From Paenibacillus arenosi (GTDB lineage: Bacteria; Bacillota; Bacilli; Paenibacillales; Paenibacillaceae), in NCBI RefSeq assembly GCF_014841135.1, contig NZ_JACYTN010000016.1:48247-112246 (forward strand): DNA of 64,000 nt, in the 5' to 3' direction. Under the pieces are notes generated by a model that was not told where the DNA came from, ran no database searches, and saw only the letters and a list, made by a program, of their open reading frames with translations. This document shows, in pieces, positions 42,971-53,441 of the stretch. Both the position numbers and the translations under genes were made by a program. The stretch's first letter is position 1. Each line of letters begins with the position of its first letter.

Positions 42971-45019
42971 TTACACTTTGAATTTGCTCAAGTAAGACTG
43001 TAGATCTTCTGCCATTTTCGCTAATGATGTCGCCGAAGAGCTTACTTGCTCCATTGCTGCTAATTGCTCTTCCGTAGCAGCCGACACGTTCTGCGTTCCT
43101 TCTGCTGAACGCTCTGCAACTTCCGTAATTAGGTTCACTTGCTCAACCGCATGTTCAGTACTGCCGTTCATTTCGATCGAGTAAGCGGTAACCTCTTGAA
43201 TCTGTGTTGCTACTTGCTGAACAGAATTCAATATTTCCGTAAATGCTGCACCTGCTTGGTTAACAACATCCATACCAACTGCAACTTCACGTGTACCTTG
43301 CTCCATTGATTCGATTGCTGTTGCTGTTTCACTTTGAATCGCTGCCAACAATTCAGCTATCTTCTCTGTAGATTCGCCCGACTGCTCGGACAGCTTGCGC
43401 ACCTCATCAGCTACAACTGCAAATCCACGTCCATGCTCTCCAGCACGAGCCGCTTCAATGGCAGCATTCAGTGCAAGCAAATTCGTTTGTGCTGCAATTC
43501 CGGAAATAACTTGTACGATATTATCGATGGCTGCAGAACGTTGACCGAGCTGCTTCACAGTTTCGTTAAGCGTATTAACGGTGTTATGAATCGACTGCAT
43601 TTGTTCCATCGCCGATTGTAAAATGCGGTTACCCATCTCAGCACTTTCCGAAGCTGTCAATGCAGAATGCGCCACGCTTTGAGCGTTATTCGAAATTTGC
43701 TGAACGCCTTCTGCAACTTGATGGATCGAACGCACACTTTCCTCTACGTTCTGCACCTGCTGCTCTGTACCGTCTGCTACTTCTTGAATCGACATGGCAA
43801 TATGCTCTGTCGCTTTGCTCGTATGATCTGCGTTAGCAGACAACTCTTCAGCAGATGTAGCTACATCCTCAGCAGTACGATTCACTTGTTGGATAAATTG
43901 ACGCAGGGAGCGAATCATCGTATTCACCGCACCTGTCAGCTTGCCAACTTCATCACTCGACTTAACTGGTAACTCTTCTTGATTCAGATCGCCATTCGAT
44001 ACGCGCTCTGCAGCTTCCGCCACTGCAACGATCGGACGTGTAATCTGCTGTGCGATGAAATAAGCAAGAACAACAACGATCAAGCTTACTGCAATGACAA
44101 TTACCATCACACTCCATTGGATAGAAGAAACTGCTTCAGTGATCGAAGCTTCTGGAATGTGCATATATATGCTATATCCTGTGGTAGGAACCGGCGCGTA
44201 AGCAACCGTAAAGTTCTCTCCATCTTCCGAGTACGAATAAGACGTCGCATCCGACTTCTCTTGACCCAAAATATTGACCAATCCTGCAGTCAATTTCGCT
44301 TCCTCAGCCGTCTTACCAATCAATTCTTTGTTCGGATGAAGCTGAATCTTTCCTTGGTTGTCTACGACAATCGGATACCCTACCCCATTATCAATATACA
44401 AACTTTTAAAAATCTCCGTAGTGAACTTCTCAAAATTCACTAGTCCAGTTAGTGCACCTTTTACTTTTCCATCTGCCTGTTTAACAGGTACTGCGACGAT
44501 GATGGAGCGTTGACCTGTCGTCTTCGCTAAAATAACGTCTGTGTAGGTTTCTTTGCCTTCCATCGCATTCTTAAAGAATGGACGCATACCAAGATTAATA
44601 CCGATACTGTTTTCAAATGTGTCAGCTTTCACATGTCCATCCAAACCGATGAACGTATTACCATCGTATTGTGGTGCCGTTTGCTTCAAGCTTTGAATAA
44701 ATTTCATCATATGTGCGTTATCATCTGTGCGAAGATCTGAGGTCGTTGCAATAATTCGAATTTCATTCATACGTTCTTTAAAATACTCATCCATCATTTC
44801 TGCTCTACTCTTTACGAGTGAAACGTAAGCATCATTTTGTTTCTCAATTAGCTTTGATGAAGCTGTGCTGTACACGAATGTCGAGGTGAGGACAAGGGGA
44901 ATAAGGGAAACGACAAGAAACCAAGCTATCAACCGATTTTTCAATTTACCCTTGAATACCGTGCCTACTTTAGTACCTTTGGATGCATCCGTCGAACTTG
45001 GTTCGACATGTTCGTTCAT
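42971..45019 (-). CDS. Methyl-accepting chemotaxis protein with dCache sensor
   Basis: A membrane chemoreceptor signalling through CheA/CheW. 682 residues: TM1 about 31-53; extracellular dual-Cache region about 55-290 ([20 protein letters not shown] is typical Cache text); TM2 about 292-314; HAMP 315-370 ([20 protein letters not shown]); long coiled-coil signalling domain with the hairpin tip [20 protein letters not shown] and [20 protein letters not shown]. Potential methylation helices flank the tip. Ligand unknown, probably an amino acid or organic acid as with many dCache receptors. Start follows GGAGGTAT. Monocistronic. Confidence 0.95.
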   Translation of the reverse strand: MNEHVEPSSTDASKGTKVGTVFKGKLKNRLIAWFLVVSLIPLVLTSTFVYSTASSKLIEKQNDAYVSLVKSRAEMMDEYFKERMNEIRIIATTSDLRTDDNAHMMKFIQSLKQTAPQYDGNTFIGLDGHVKADTFENSIGINLGMRPFFKNAMEGKETYTDVILAKTTGQRSIIVAVPVKQADGKVKGALTGLVNFEKFTTEIFKSLYIDNGVGYPIVVDNQGKIQLHPNKELIGKTAEEAKLTAGLVNILGQEKSDATSYSYSEDGENFTVAYAPVPTTGYSIYMHIPEASITEAVSSIQWSVMVIVIAVSLIVVVLAYFIAQQITRPIVAVAEAAERVSNGDLNQEELPVKSSDEVGKLTGAVNTMIRSLRQFIQQVNRTAEDVATSAEELSANADHTSKATEHIAMSIQEVADGTEQQVQNVEESVRSIHQVAEGVQQISNNAQSVAHSALTASESAEMGNRILQSAMEQMQSIHNTVNTLNETVKQLGQRSAAIDNIVQVISGIAAQTNLLALNAAIEAARAGEHGRGFAVVADEVRKLSEQSGESTEKIAELLAAIQSETATAIESMEQGTREVAVGMDVVNQAGAAFTEILNSVQQVATQIQEVTAYSIEMNGSTEHAVEQVNLITEVAERSAEGTQNVSAATEEQLAAMEQVSSSATSLAKMAEDLQSYLSKFKV

Positions 45020-45188
45020 TACCTTATACCTCCATAATTGAATTCCAAAATGAATAAATTAGTACTTTAGGACTATGTGCATTTGATCACATAACCCCTA
45101 GCGAGAGATCGTCAAGGCAGGCTTCTCTCCCCTCCTGCCCTGACACCCTCAACCCATCTATTGCATCATTTCATAAGTGTAGAAATGA

Positions 45189-46907
45189 TTAATAGCCAAC
45201 AGCTGCGCCTTCACCACGAGGGTCAGCACCAGCAAACTTAACATTTGTTTCTGGATCAATAACTACCATACCGGATTGACCAACTTGGTCTGTGTAATCA
45301 TCAATCTTCTTCACTGGATGACCACGGCGAATCATTTCGTCCATAACGGATTGTGGGATACGTCCTTCCATTCTTAATCCGTTAGCGGATTCTCCCCAGT
45401 TACGGCCATGCAGCCATCTTGGAGCTTCAATCGCATCTTGAACCGTCATACCGAAATCAACGAAACGTGTTACAAGTGCTGCTTGTGTTTGAGGTTGTCC
45501 CTCTCCACCTTGCGTACCATAAAGCATGAAAGGCTTGCCGTCTTTCATCAACATAGCAGGGTTCAACGTGTGGAACGTACGCTTCTTAGGCTCCAAATCG
45601 TTAACATGGTTAGGATCTAAGGAGAAGAAGCTACCACGGTTTTGCAATAGAACGCCTGTGTCTTTAGCAACTACACCCGCACCCCAGTCAAAGTAATGAC
45701 TTTGAATAACGGATACTGCGTTTCCTTCTTTATCGACGATACCCAACCAAACTGTATCACCTTTAGGATCCAATGGTTTTACGTTTTCTGCAGCTTTTTT
45801 CATGTCAATACGTGCAGCCAACTTCTTACCATGTTCTTTAGACAACAAATCATTAACTGGAATGTTAACGAAGTCTGGATCCGTCAACCACTTGTCGCGA
45901 TCAGCAAATGCTTGCTTCGTTGCTTCAACCATAACGTGATAGTAGTCAGCTGAGCCTTCGCCCATGCTCTTCAAGTCAAAGTTGTTCAAGATGTTCAAGA
46001 TCGACAAGGAAGCCATACCTTGAGAGTTTGGTGGTACGTTGTAAGCTTTATAACCACGATAGTCAACCGAGATTGGCTGTACCCAGTCTGCTTTATGCTC
46101 AACAAAGTCTTTATGAGTCAAAGAACCGCCGTTTGCTTGAATGTCCGCAGCGATTTTTTTACCAGTCTCACCTTTGTAGAACTCTCCAGCACCGTTTTCA
46201 GCAATGCGCTTCAACGTGTTAGCCAAATCTTTTTGTACCATCATTTCGCCTACTTTGTAATGCTCACCATTAGGCTTAACGAAGATGTCCGTAAACGTTT
46301 TGAAACGACCCAAGTCGAATAGCTCTTTGTTGTCAGGATTCATTGCCGTCTTCGTCCATCTTTCTTGGTTCGGTGTTACAGGATATCCTTTTTCCGCATA
46401 TCCAATTGCACGCTCAAGCAATTCGTCCCATTCCATGGACATGTCCATTGTATTTTCAGCATATTTATATGCCTCACCCCAACCAGAAACCGTTCCAGGA
46501 ACTGTGTTCGCTGCTAAATAGCCACGGGAAGGAATTTTGTTGTAGCCTTTACTTTTATAAAAATCAATTGTCGTCTTTTCCCCTGAACGACCGCTTGCGT
46601 TCAATGCTTTGATGTCTTTCGTCTTATCGTTGTAGATAAGCCAGAAAGCATCTCCACCCATACTTGTGTATTGTGGATATACTACTGCCAAAGTTGCTTG
46701 AGCAGCAATAGCCGCATCAACCGCGTTACCGCCTTCTTCAAGAACCTCCAAAGCTGCCGCAGAAGCCAAGTAATGAGGTGTTGTTACGATACCATTTGGT
46801 GCCATCGTCGTCGGACGGTTAGCAGCACCAGCCGTTGTTGACAACATAGAGAAGCACATAACCGTTGCCATCAGCATAATTGCCCACTTCTTAAATTGAG
46901 TACGCAT
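45189..46907 (-). CDS. Secreted gamma-glutamyltransferase-like hydrolase (YwrD-like)
   Basis: An Ntn-hydrolase of the gamma-glutamyltranspeptidase family, made as a proenzyme that cleaves itself into two chains. 572 residues with a signal peptide (residues 1-28, ending AGA). The predicted nucleophile is Thr385 in KGDTVWLGIVDKEGNAVS, in place of the TTH of classic GGT; the same TVW form is found in B. subtilis YwrD. Substrate loop GTQGGEGQPQTQ follows, where classic enzymes have GSPGG. True glutathione activity is thus uncertain; a beta-lactam acylase-like or other gamma-glutamyl hydrolase role is possible. A sigma-A promoter is about 165 bases upstream. Monocistronic. Confidence 0.88.
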   Translation of the reverse strand: MRTQFKKWAIMLMATVMCFSMLSTTAGAANRPTTMAPNGIVTTPHYLASAAALEVLEEGGNAVDAAIAAQATLAVVYPQYTSMGGDAFWLIYNDKTKDIKALNASGRSGEKTTIDFYKSKGYNKIPSRGYLAANTVPGTVSGWGEAYKYAENTMDMSMEWDELLERAIGYAEKGYPVTPNQERWTKTAMNPDNKELFDLGRFKTFTDIFVKPNGEHYKVGEMMVQKDLANTLKRIAENGAGEFYKGETGKKIAADIQANGGSLTHKDFVEHKADWVQPISVDYRGYKAYNVPPNSQGMASLSILNILNNFDLKSMGEGSADYYHVMVEATKQAFADRDKWLTDPDFVNIPVNDLLSKEHGKKLAARIDMKKAAENVKPLDPKGDTVWLGIVDKEGNAVSVIQSHYFDWGAGVVAKDTGVLLQNRGSFFSLDPNHVNDLEPKKRTFHTLNPAMLMKDGKPFMLYGTQGGEGQPQTQAALVTRFVDFGMTVQDAIEAPRWLHGRNWGESANGLRMEGRIPQSVMDEMIRRGHPVKKIDDYTDQVGQSGMVVIDPETNVKFAGADPRGEGAAVGY

Positions 46908-47251
46908 GTTATTCCCCCTGATTCATGATGTAATGATGTACAACCTTGCCCCTCTCCCCTATGCCCCCCTTCAATGGGACGAATAGATTTTCTAGAAAAA
47001 AGTGCGCATATACACAACTTTTTTACTACAAAATTAGCTACATTTATGATCATATAATCATATAGCCTAGTAATTATATCCTATCTAACATTTCTCATCA
47101 ATATTCGACATCACCAAAATTGGTGTTTTCCTATAAAATTATCATTTTAGCACCTGATCACATATGCCTATTTATGCCACCAAATAGTATATCGGTAGAG
47201 ATGAACGATTTTTCAATATTGTGGAACGAAATTTCATATTTTTTTCTAACG
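46908..47251. other. Upstream region of the gamma-glutamyltransferase-like gene
   Basis: About 340 AT-rich bases. It holds the promoter at 47073-47101 and a small palindrome (CACCAAAATTGGTG, 47113-47126) upstream of the -35 that could bind a regulator. No gene. Confidence 0.45.
47073..47101 (-). promoter_or_regulatory. Sigma-A promoter of the gamma-glutamyltransferase-like gene
   Basis: Minus strand TTGATG, 17-base spacer, TATAAT. It leaves a leader of about 160 bases before the ATG at 46907. Confidence 0.65.
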
Positions 47252-48148
47252 TTACCAATTCCACGTCCTTACAAGAGCTGCTGTACCTGATATATTCACT
47301 TCCATCGACCCTTTTTCAGGCCGCTTCACATGTACCTTTACCCTGCCTTCTCTCCCTATCTCATACCCTTGCTCAACAAGAAAAGAAGCTTGTGTTAGTG
47401 TTGGCTCCATATAAGTCAAATAATAGGCTCCCATGACTCCAGAAGCCGTTCCTGTGACTGCGTCTTCAATAGTTCCTGAATAAGGTGAAGAAAAATGTCG
47501 AGCATACATGAATGCTGTCGGATCTACCGTTTGCAGACAAAATGGATGAATAGACGCCTTAGGATTTTGCAATAGATATTCAGGAAATGCCTTGGTATGC
47601 GGTACCATATGACCAAAACTTTCTCGCCTAGCAATTGGCACAAGCAATGTCCATATCCCTGTACTTCCATAAACAATGGGTAAATTTGAATGCAGTTCCT
47701 GCTCCGTCAATCCAATTAGCGACGCTAACTGTCCACGATTTCCCGTGTAAGGTACAAATTGAGGCTCATCTTGCCTCATCGTGATATTCCGTTTGCTTTG
47801 TTCACCCTGCTCGATATGAATAGGCAATACACCTGCTTTGGTCTCAATCGTCAAAGCAGTACGCCCAACCATTCTTTTCTCATCGAGAAGGCAGGTTAAT
47901 GCTGCTATCGTAGCGTGTCCGCACAAATTCATCTCATGACCTGGCGTATAATAAACGAGACGGAAATCCGCACACTGAGATGTACACACGAAGACCGTCT
48001 CATTGAAACCCACATCCAGCGCAATTTGCTGCATATGCGCAGCTGTTAGTTGATCAGCATCAAGAACTACACCTGCCGGATTTCCTTTACCTGCCACATT
48101 CGTAAATGCATCATAGTGATAAATAGTCACTGGGTGAACTGTTTTCAT
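47252..48148 (-). CDS. PhzF-family isomerase-like protein
   Basis: 298 residues in two similar halves (diaminopimelate-epimerase fold). Family motifs GNPAGVVLDA, VGFNETVF with the catalytic Glu, LRLVYYTPGHEMNLCGHATI-type stretch (PGHEMNLCGHAT) and the mirrored IEDAVTGTASG are clear. PhzF catalyses an isomerisation in phenazine synthesis, but most homologues outside that pathway are uncharacterised, and no phenazine genes are near. The ATG at 48148 is chosen because AAAGGAG is nine bases upstream; the ATG at 48157 abuts it. Monocistronic. Confidence 0.9.
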   Translation of the reverse strand: MKTVHPVTIYHYDAFTNVAGKGNPAGVVLDADQLTAAHMQQIALDVGFNETVFVCTSQCADFRLVYYTPGHEMNLCGHATIAALTCLLDEKRMVGRTALTIETKAGVLPIHIEQGEQSKRNITMRQDEPQFVPYTGNRGQLASLIGLTEQELHSNLPIVYGSTGIWTLLVPIARRESFGHMVPHTKAFPEYLLQNPKASIHPFCLQTVDPTAFMYARHFSSPYSGTIEDAVTGTASGVMGAYYLTYMEPTLTQASFLVEQGYEIGREGRVKVHVKRPEKGSMEVNISGTAALVRTWNW

Positions 48149-48308
48149 AACATTCATCTCCTTTATGTATCATTCATAGCTTATGTTTCATTTATAGTAG
48201 GAAAGAAATGAAGAAGAGAAATGCTGCACTGCACTTCATCCCTTTTCAAGTTACAATATTAAATACGATCTCGCCATCAAACACTTCATTAGGAGTTGAA
48301 CAACTACG

Positions 48309-49238
48309 ATGCAACATCACACCTTTACTCTGCAAGCACATGACGGGCTTGCCTTGCATATAAGTCAATGGTCACCTGATGAGAACGAGCCTGTGCGTGC
48401 CGTTGTACAAATTGCACATGGCATGACAGAGACCGGATCACGCTATGAACGATTCGCTCGCTCCTTGACTGAACACGGGTATATCGTCTATGCCAACGAC
48501 CATCGTGGTCACGGGCAAACATCTATAAGCAATGAACTGCTGGGCCACCTGGAAGCCAACGATATGAGACATATGGTGCAGGACATGGATCTGTTAAGCA
48601 GACATATTGAATCAGCCCATCCTCAACTGCCTCTGCTGCTATTTGGACACAGCATGGGTTCATTTTTATCTACGGACTACCTTACAGAGTACGGACAACG
48701 TTTGAAAGGTGCTGTACTGAGCGGCAGTAATGGTCCGCGCGGACCAGAACTAGGAGCAGGCGTAGTACTCGCGAAGTTGATTGGAAAAATACGTGGACGT
48801 ACGTATCATAGCAACCTAATTAACAACATGGCTTTTGGTGGTTTTAATCGTCGCTTCCAGCCAAGCATAACTTCATTTGACTGGCTGTCCCGTGATAAAG
48901 ATGAAGTGCGCAAATATGTGGAAGACCCTTACTGCGGCTTCATTTGCAGCGTAGGCTTCTACGAAGAGATGTTCCACATGCTGCGCCGTATTCACCAGCC
49001 AAAACAACTTGCTCGCATACCGAATGATCTTCCTATTCTACTTATTGCAGGCGATATGGATCCAGTGAGCCATTTCGGCAAAGGTGTACCTCGTCTAGAG
49101 CAGTTATTGAAGCAAGCGGGATCACAATCCTTGAAAAGGATTACGTACAAAGAAGGAAGACATGAGCTTCTTAATGATACGAATCGTGATGAAGTCACGG
49201 CAGATGTCATTCAATGGTTTGATCAAATACTGGCCTAA
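48309..49238 (+). CDS. Alpha/beta hydrolase, monoacylglycerol-lipase type
   Basis: A serine hydrolase/lysophospholipase-like protein of 309 residues without signal peptide. Nucleophile elbow GHSMGS, oxyanion region AHGMTETGSRYERFA, acid residue in AGDMDPVSHFGKG and catalytic His in EGRHELLND; layout as in bacterial monoglyceride lipases and PldB-like proteins. Cap region about 150-220. Substrate not known. Start follows AGGAG. Monocistronic, with a terminator. Confidence 0.88.
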   Translation: MQHHTFTLQAHDGLALHISQWSPDENEPVRAVVQIAHGMTETGSRYERFARSLTEHGYIVYANDHRGHGQTSISNELLGHLEANDMRHMVQDMDLLSRHIESAHPQLPLLLFGHSMGSFLSTDYLTEYGQRLKGAVLSGSNGPRGPELGAGVVLAKLIGKIRGRTYHSNLINNMAFGGFNRRFQPSITSFDWLSRDKDEVRKYVEDPYCGFICSVGFYEEMFHMLRRIHQPKQLARIPNDLPILLIAGDMDPVSHFGKGVPRLEQLLKQAGSQSLKRITYKEGRHELLNDTNRDEVTADVIQWFDQILA

Positions 49239-49273
49239 AATGATGTGGAACGTAGGATCTATTAGTATGTACA

Positions 49274-49314
49274 CACGCCTCAGTTAACTAAGAGGATCTA
49301 GCTGAGGCGTTTTC
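49274..49314 (+). terminator. Terminator of the alpha/beta hydrolase gene
   Basis: ACGCCTCAG, 19-base loop, CTGAGGCGT then TTTC. Confidence 0.75.
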
Positions 49315-49460
49315 AAAAATGTCCATATATCCCGCTACTGTATGTGATTGGTAAGCGATCTTAGGAACAGGTATAATGGTTGTATAACTACATATCAACA
49401 TAACTAGAGATAAGATAGATTAGCGATGAATCTAGTAGAGTGGAGAATGGAGGGAATCCT

Positions 49461-50471
49461 ATGCCTCATTTATTCGAACCGTTAACGATTCGTAATGTCA
49501 CATTACCAAACCGAATTGTCATGTCACCAATGTGTATGTACGCCTGTGAGACCGAAGACGGTAAAGTAAGCGATTGGCATCTCGTCCACTATGCATCTCG
49601 TGCAATTGGACAAGTAGGCCTTATTATAGTGGAAGCTACAGCTGTTCAACCGAACGGGCGGATTAGTGCCCGCGACTTAGGCATATGGAGCGATGAGCAT
49701 GTTGAAGGCTTGCGCCGTCTCGTAGATATGGTGCATGCGCATGGGATGAAGATCGGTATTCAACTCGCCCATGCTGGCCGCAAGGCGGACGTTCCTGATG
49801 CTGTAGCTCCATCTGCTATTTCGTTTAATGGCGATTATCAAGTTCCTAGAGAAATGTCGCAAGAAGAAATTCGAAAAGCGATCAAAGCATTTACGGATGC
49901 AACACAGCGTGCCCAGCAGGCGGGGTTCGATGTTGTAGAACTTCATGCGGCACATGGCTATCTAATCAATGAATTTTTGTCGCCACTCACCAATGAGCGA
50001 AGAGATCAATACGGTGGAAACAGCGACAATCGCTATCGTTTCTTAGCAGAAATTATTGATAGCGTCCGTCATGTGTGGGATAAACCTTTGTTCGTCCGTA
50101 TATCTGCAAATGAATATGCGGAGAACGGAAATTCTATAGAAACGTATACGGACTATGCACGCCGCATGAAGTCACAAGGTGTTGACGTTGTAGACTGCAG
50201 TTCAGGCGGAACCGTACCTTATCCCGTCAAAGCCTACCCAGGCTATCAAATCAACTATGCTTCGATGATTCGTCAATCGACGGGTATCTTAACAGGAGCA
50301 GTTGGACTTATAACAGAGCCTACTCATGCAGAAGACATTATACGCAATCATCGTGCCGATCTTGTGTTCATTGGACGCGAGCTACTCCGCGATCCTTATT
50401 GGCCACGACGTGCTGCGGCCGTCTTAGATGCCAAATTGGAACCACCACAGCCTTATAAGCGTGGATGGTAA
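49461..50471 (+). CDS. namA: NADPH dehydrogenase, old yellow enzyme family (YqjM/NamA)
   Basis: An FMN-dependent ene-reductase reducing activated C=C bonds, linked to oxidative and electrophile stress. 336 residues, like B. subtilis YqjM (338). Visible: MSPMCMYAC with the redox-tuning Cys, [45 protein letters not shown] (His pair, FMN/substrate), NERRDQYGG and the late [13 protein letters not shown] (FMN phosphate and Arg finger). ATG 49461 chosen over 49440: GGAGGG is at proper distance. Monocistronic, terminator downstream. Confidence 0.95.
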   Translation: MPHLFEPLTIRNVTLPNRIVMSPMCMYACETEDGKVSDWHLVHYASRAIGQVGLIIVEATAVQPNGRISARDLGIWSDEHVEGLRRLVDMVHAHGMKIGIQLAHAGRKADVPDAVAPSAISFNGDYQVPREMSQEEIRKAIKAFTDATQRAQQAGFDVVELHAAHGYLINEFLSPLTNERRDQYGGNSDNRYRFLAEIIDSVRHVWDKPLFVRISANEYAENGNSIETYTDYARRMKSQGVDVVDCSSGGTVPYPVKAYPGYQINYASMIRQSTGILTGAVGLITEPTHAEDIIRNHRADLVFIGRELLRDPYWPRRAAAVLDAKLEPPQPYKRGW

Positions 50472-50536
50472 TCTTGCACTGGTACTAGCTACGAACCATT
50501 GCAGCCGACCATAGACAGCACAACGATAACCTGAAC

Positions 50537-50610
50537 AATCCCCTTAACGAAAGCGAGATATGCATCGCTGCTTAAAGCAGTAATGATCTCCATTCGCAAG
50601 GGGATTTCTT
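50537..50610. terminator. Terminator between convergent namA and the Bce permease gene
   Basis: AATCCCCTT ... AAGGGGATT, outer stem with an inner AGCGA/TCGCT pairing; T-rich on the plus side. Confidence 0.6.
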
Positions 50611-50622
50611 ATTCATTCAAGC

Positions 50623-52548
50623 CTACATCGCACGTGTCAAATTGCGAAGATAGCGCCATCTAATTCCGATAAAGTAAGCAAACTGCACTGCAGCAAAGGA
50701 AATAAAAATAAGAATCGATGCCTGTAAGACCGAATAACTGACCAGTTGCTGCAAAGCCATAAATGCAACACTACTATGGATAACAGCAATGAGGAAAGGC
50801 AAGAAGAACATGAACATAAATTGAACAGTGACAACCCGCCCCATTTCTTTCCGGCTCAATCCAACTTTTGCGATCATGTTGTAGTGCTGGCGATCTCGGT
50901 CAAGATCTGTGTACAGACGGAAGTACAGGAAGCTGGCTGCAAACGTAAAGAACACAATGCCGATAAGCACACTTACCATAAGAACAATCCCATTTTCCTG
51001 TTTGGAAGTAAGCCAGTGCGTAACGAGTGATTCAAAATAAAACATGTACTCTCTATTATTATAGTCTTTTTGTAGACTAGCCTCGATTCTTTGCGCTACG
51101 TCTTGTGAATACTCCCAGTCCTTAACGACAAATTGAATATACGTCGGTGTATAAGCGTTTACTCCTTCACCATGCAATCCCCTCTCCAATAGGTCATCTG
51201 GCACCACGATAACATGTTCATTGTGAGTATATACAATGGCCGTTGCTGCTTTTTTAACCTTCATATCGTATTTCCAATCCATATGCCCGATCGTCACCGT
51301 TTCTGGTATCATTATCTTCTGCTTAAACTGTGTTTGCTGGGACACCCTTGAAGGAGACAAAATAACCTCATTCGGATCAGATAGCGATTCTGTTGGATAT
51401 CCGAGCATCTCAGCCAAGCGGTTATAATCAGACAGCTTAAGCAGTGCCTGTCCATCCGTCGTATTGATCGCTGTTATTTTAGCTGATTCATAAGCGAATC
51501 CAGCCTGCTCAAGCTCTTGCTCTATCATTTTCCAATGCTTTGCTTCAAACGTATTATTATTATGAGAACTATACGTAAATGCGTACGGATTCTCCATGGC
51601 GGCAAGACCTGGATTGAGCAGAGCAAAAGAAGTACCAATGCCTGTGAAGGATACTGCCGTTACAACCGCGACCATAAAGAACATGACGGCATTATCTCGC
51701 ATCCGATAACCGAGTTCTGACAATACGAGTAGATTCGTCTTACGAAGCAGCAATCCTCTCCTAGAACGTAACAAACGGAGCACATACACACTCAACTGTG
51801 TAAATAAGAAATAGGTCCCCGTTACTGTAAGAATGACACAGGCAAGGAGGATATACGGAGATTGTTCTCTCAGTGCAAAATAAAATACAGATGCATATCC
51901 TGCCACGATGAGCACAATCGATAACAGCGCTAACCATACGGACGCCTTCGGCTCAGGCTTAGGCTTATCTGCCGACCGAATCAGCTCGATTAACTGATTG
52001 GTCTTCACCAACCTTGATGTGAGTAATGAGACTACCAAAAACATCACTATAAACGCCAATGCCGTTAAAGAAACAGCTTGCCACGGTAAATAAAACGGAA
52101 GTCCATTTCGTATAAACAGCACGCTAGCACTAACAAGCAGTATAAGTTTGGAGAACACAACTCCCGTTACTATGCCAACAATAATCGAAGCTATACCAAT
52201 CATCATATTTTCCATAAACAAAAGTTGATGAAGCTGCTTCGGCGACATCCCCTGCACCATCAAAATACCAAACTCTCGCTTGCGCGCCTTCAAAAAAGCG
52301 CTGACGGAATACATACAAAAGAAAAATGAAAAGGTAAAAATAATATATTGCGATGCCTTCATTGCCATCATGCCGAGTTTACTAATAGTAATGCTAGTAG
52401 AAGCCAACTCCCCTTGCAAATTGGGATGAAACAACAACAGCGCATAAATAAAGAAAATCATGACGGAAAAAGAGCTGCTCAAAAAATGAGCTACATAGAC
52501 GCGTTTATTCCGAACAATATTTCTAAACGCGAATTGACGAAACGTCAT
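50623..52548 (-). CDS. Bce-type ABC transporter permease
   Basis: Permease of a cell-envelope peptide resistance transporter, which also senses flux for its kinase. 641 residues: ten membrane helices with a FtsX-type domain early (ARKREFGILMVQGMSPKQLH) and a second near the C-terminus (DRQHYNMIAKVGLSRKEMGR). The large extracellular domain (about residues 290-500) between TM7 and TM8 is the family hallmark. It overlaps the ATPase gene by 26 bases. Likely substrate: bacitracin-, nisin- or mersacidin-like peptides bound to lipid-II-cycle intermediates; specificity lies in the variable loop and cannot be told. Confidence 0.92.
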   Translation of the reverse strand: MTFRQFAFRNIVRNKRVYVAHFLSSSFSVMIFFIYALLLFHPNLQGELASTSITISKLGMMAMKASQYIIFTFSFFFCMYSVSAFLKARKREFGILMVQGMSPKQLHQLLFMENMMIGIASIIVGIVTGVVFSKLILLVSASVLFIRNGLPFYLPWQAVSLTALAFIVMFLVVSLLTSRLVKTNQLIELIRSADKPKPEPKASVWLALLSIVLIVAGYASVFYFALREQSPYILLACVILTVTGTYFLFTQLSVYVLRLLRSRRGLLLRKTNLLVLSELGYRMRDNAVMFFMVAVVTAVSFTGIGTSFALLNPGLAAMENPYAFTYSSHNNNTFEAKHWKMIEQELEQAGFAYESAKITAINTTDGQALLKLSDYNRLAEMLGYPTESLSDPNEVILSPSRVSQQTQFKQKIMIPETVTIGHMDWKYDMKVKKAATAIVYTHNEHVIVVPDDLLERGLHGEGVNAYTPTYIQFVVKDWEYSQDVAQRIEASLQKDYNNREYMFYFESLVTHWLTSKQENGIVLMVSVLIGIVFFTFAASFLYFRLYTDLDRDRQHYNMIAKVGLSRKEMGRVVTVQFMFMFFLPFLIAVIHSSVAFMALQQLVSYSVLQASILIFISFAAVQFAYFIGIRWRYLRNLTRAM

Positions 52549-53293
52549 GTCGATACCCTCCTAACAGCGATAGGACATGAATAATTTTCTGGTAGAACTC
52601 CTCCCGGCTCTCGCCGCATTCGATCTCATTGTGGAACTTTCCGTCCTTAATAAAAACAACTCGGTTACAATAGCTGGCCGCCATCGCATCATGCGTCACG
52701 AGCATCATCGTCGTCTGCTCCGTACGGTTCAAATGAGCCATCAATTCCATAACATCGCGGGCCGACTTTGAATCCAGATTACCTGTCGGCTCATCAGCTA
52801 GCACAAGCTTCGGGTCATGAATGAGTGCACGAGCAATCGCAGTTCGCTGAGCTTGCCCCCCAGATATTTCATACGTGCGCTTATGTAAAATATCTGAAAT
52901 CCCCAGTTTCTGCGCGATCTCTTTCACTTTGATGTCCATTTCTTTGAGAGAGGCCCCTTCCAGCGTAAGGGGCAGCAGCATATTTTCTTCCACTGTGAGT
53001 GTGTTCAACAAGTTGAATGACTGAAACACGAAGCCTAATTCCTTGCGGCGAAAGGAAGCTAGCTGCTCAGGGAACAAATCATGCGGATATTGACCATTAA
53101 TTCGAACATCACCAGAAGTTGGTGCGTCGATCGTCGATATAATATTGAGGAGTGTGGTTTTGCCACTGCCAGATGGCCCCATAATACCAACAAACTCTCC
53201 CTTGGCAATCGTTAAATCTATATTGGTGAGTGCCTCATGCGCTACTTTTTCTTTATATATTTTACACAGGTCGCGAACGTTTACGATGTCCAT
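52523..53293 (-). CDS. Bce-type ABC transporter ATP-binding protein
   Basis: 256 residues. Walker A GPSGSGKTT, Q-loop FVFQSFNLLNTLTVEEN, signature ISGGQAQR (atypical first residue, common in this family), Walker B LVLADEPTGNLD, switch His in LVTHD. The start MDIVNVRDLCKIYKEKV is typical. ATG 53293 or the adjacent 53296; GGGAGACGG precedes. Preceded by the operator and promoter at 53323-53386. Forms the transporter with the permease at 50623. Confidence 0.93.
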   Translation of the reverse strand: MDIVNVRDLCKIYKEKVAHEALTNIDLTIAKGEFVGIMGPSGSGKTTLLNIISTIDAPTSGDVRINGQYPHDLFPEQLASFRRKELGFVFQSFNLLNTLTVEENMLLPLTLEGASLKEMDIKVKEIAQKLGISDILHKRTYEISGGQAQRTAIARALIHDPKLVLADEPTGNLDSKSARDVMELMAHLNRTEQTTMMLVTHDAMAASYCNRVVFIKDGKFHNEIECGESREEFYQKIIHVLSLLGGYRHDVSSIRV

Positions 53294-53322
53294 CATTCCG
53301 TCTCCCTTCTCAGATGCAATTT

Positions 53323-53386
53323 AGTATAAAACACCGTTGCAGCACCTCCTACCTTTCCATCTTTCACCAAGCTAACAACTTTGTAA
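53323..53386 (-). promoter_or_regulatory. Response-regulator operator and promoter of the Bce transporter genes
   Basis: TAACA-ACTT-TGTAA at 53373-53386 is a perfect match to the TNACA-N4-TGTAA operator that I know for BceR-like regulators. On the minus strand a -10 TATACT (complement of 53323-53328) follows 44 bases later without a good -35, as expected for an activator-dependent promoter. It leaves a leader of about 30 bases. Confidence 0.8.
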
Positions 53387-53406
53387 GATTATGTTCGCCT
53401 CTCTAC

Positions 53407-53441
53407 AAAAAAAGAACGAGGTATGACTAATCAGCCCTCGT
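53407..53441 (-). terminator. Terminator overlapping the end of the Bce kinase gene
   Basis: Minus strand ACGAGG ... CCTCGT, 14-base loop containing the kinase stop codon, then seven T. It separates regulator/kinase transcription from the inducible transporter genes. Confidence 0.75.

Noticed and set aside
45189..46907. Classic glutathione-specific gamma-glutamyltransferase (ggt symbol)
   Set aside because: The nucleophile context (TVWLGIVD) and the GTQGG loop differ from classic GGT; only the broader family is claimed.
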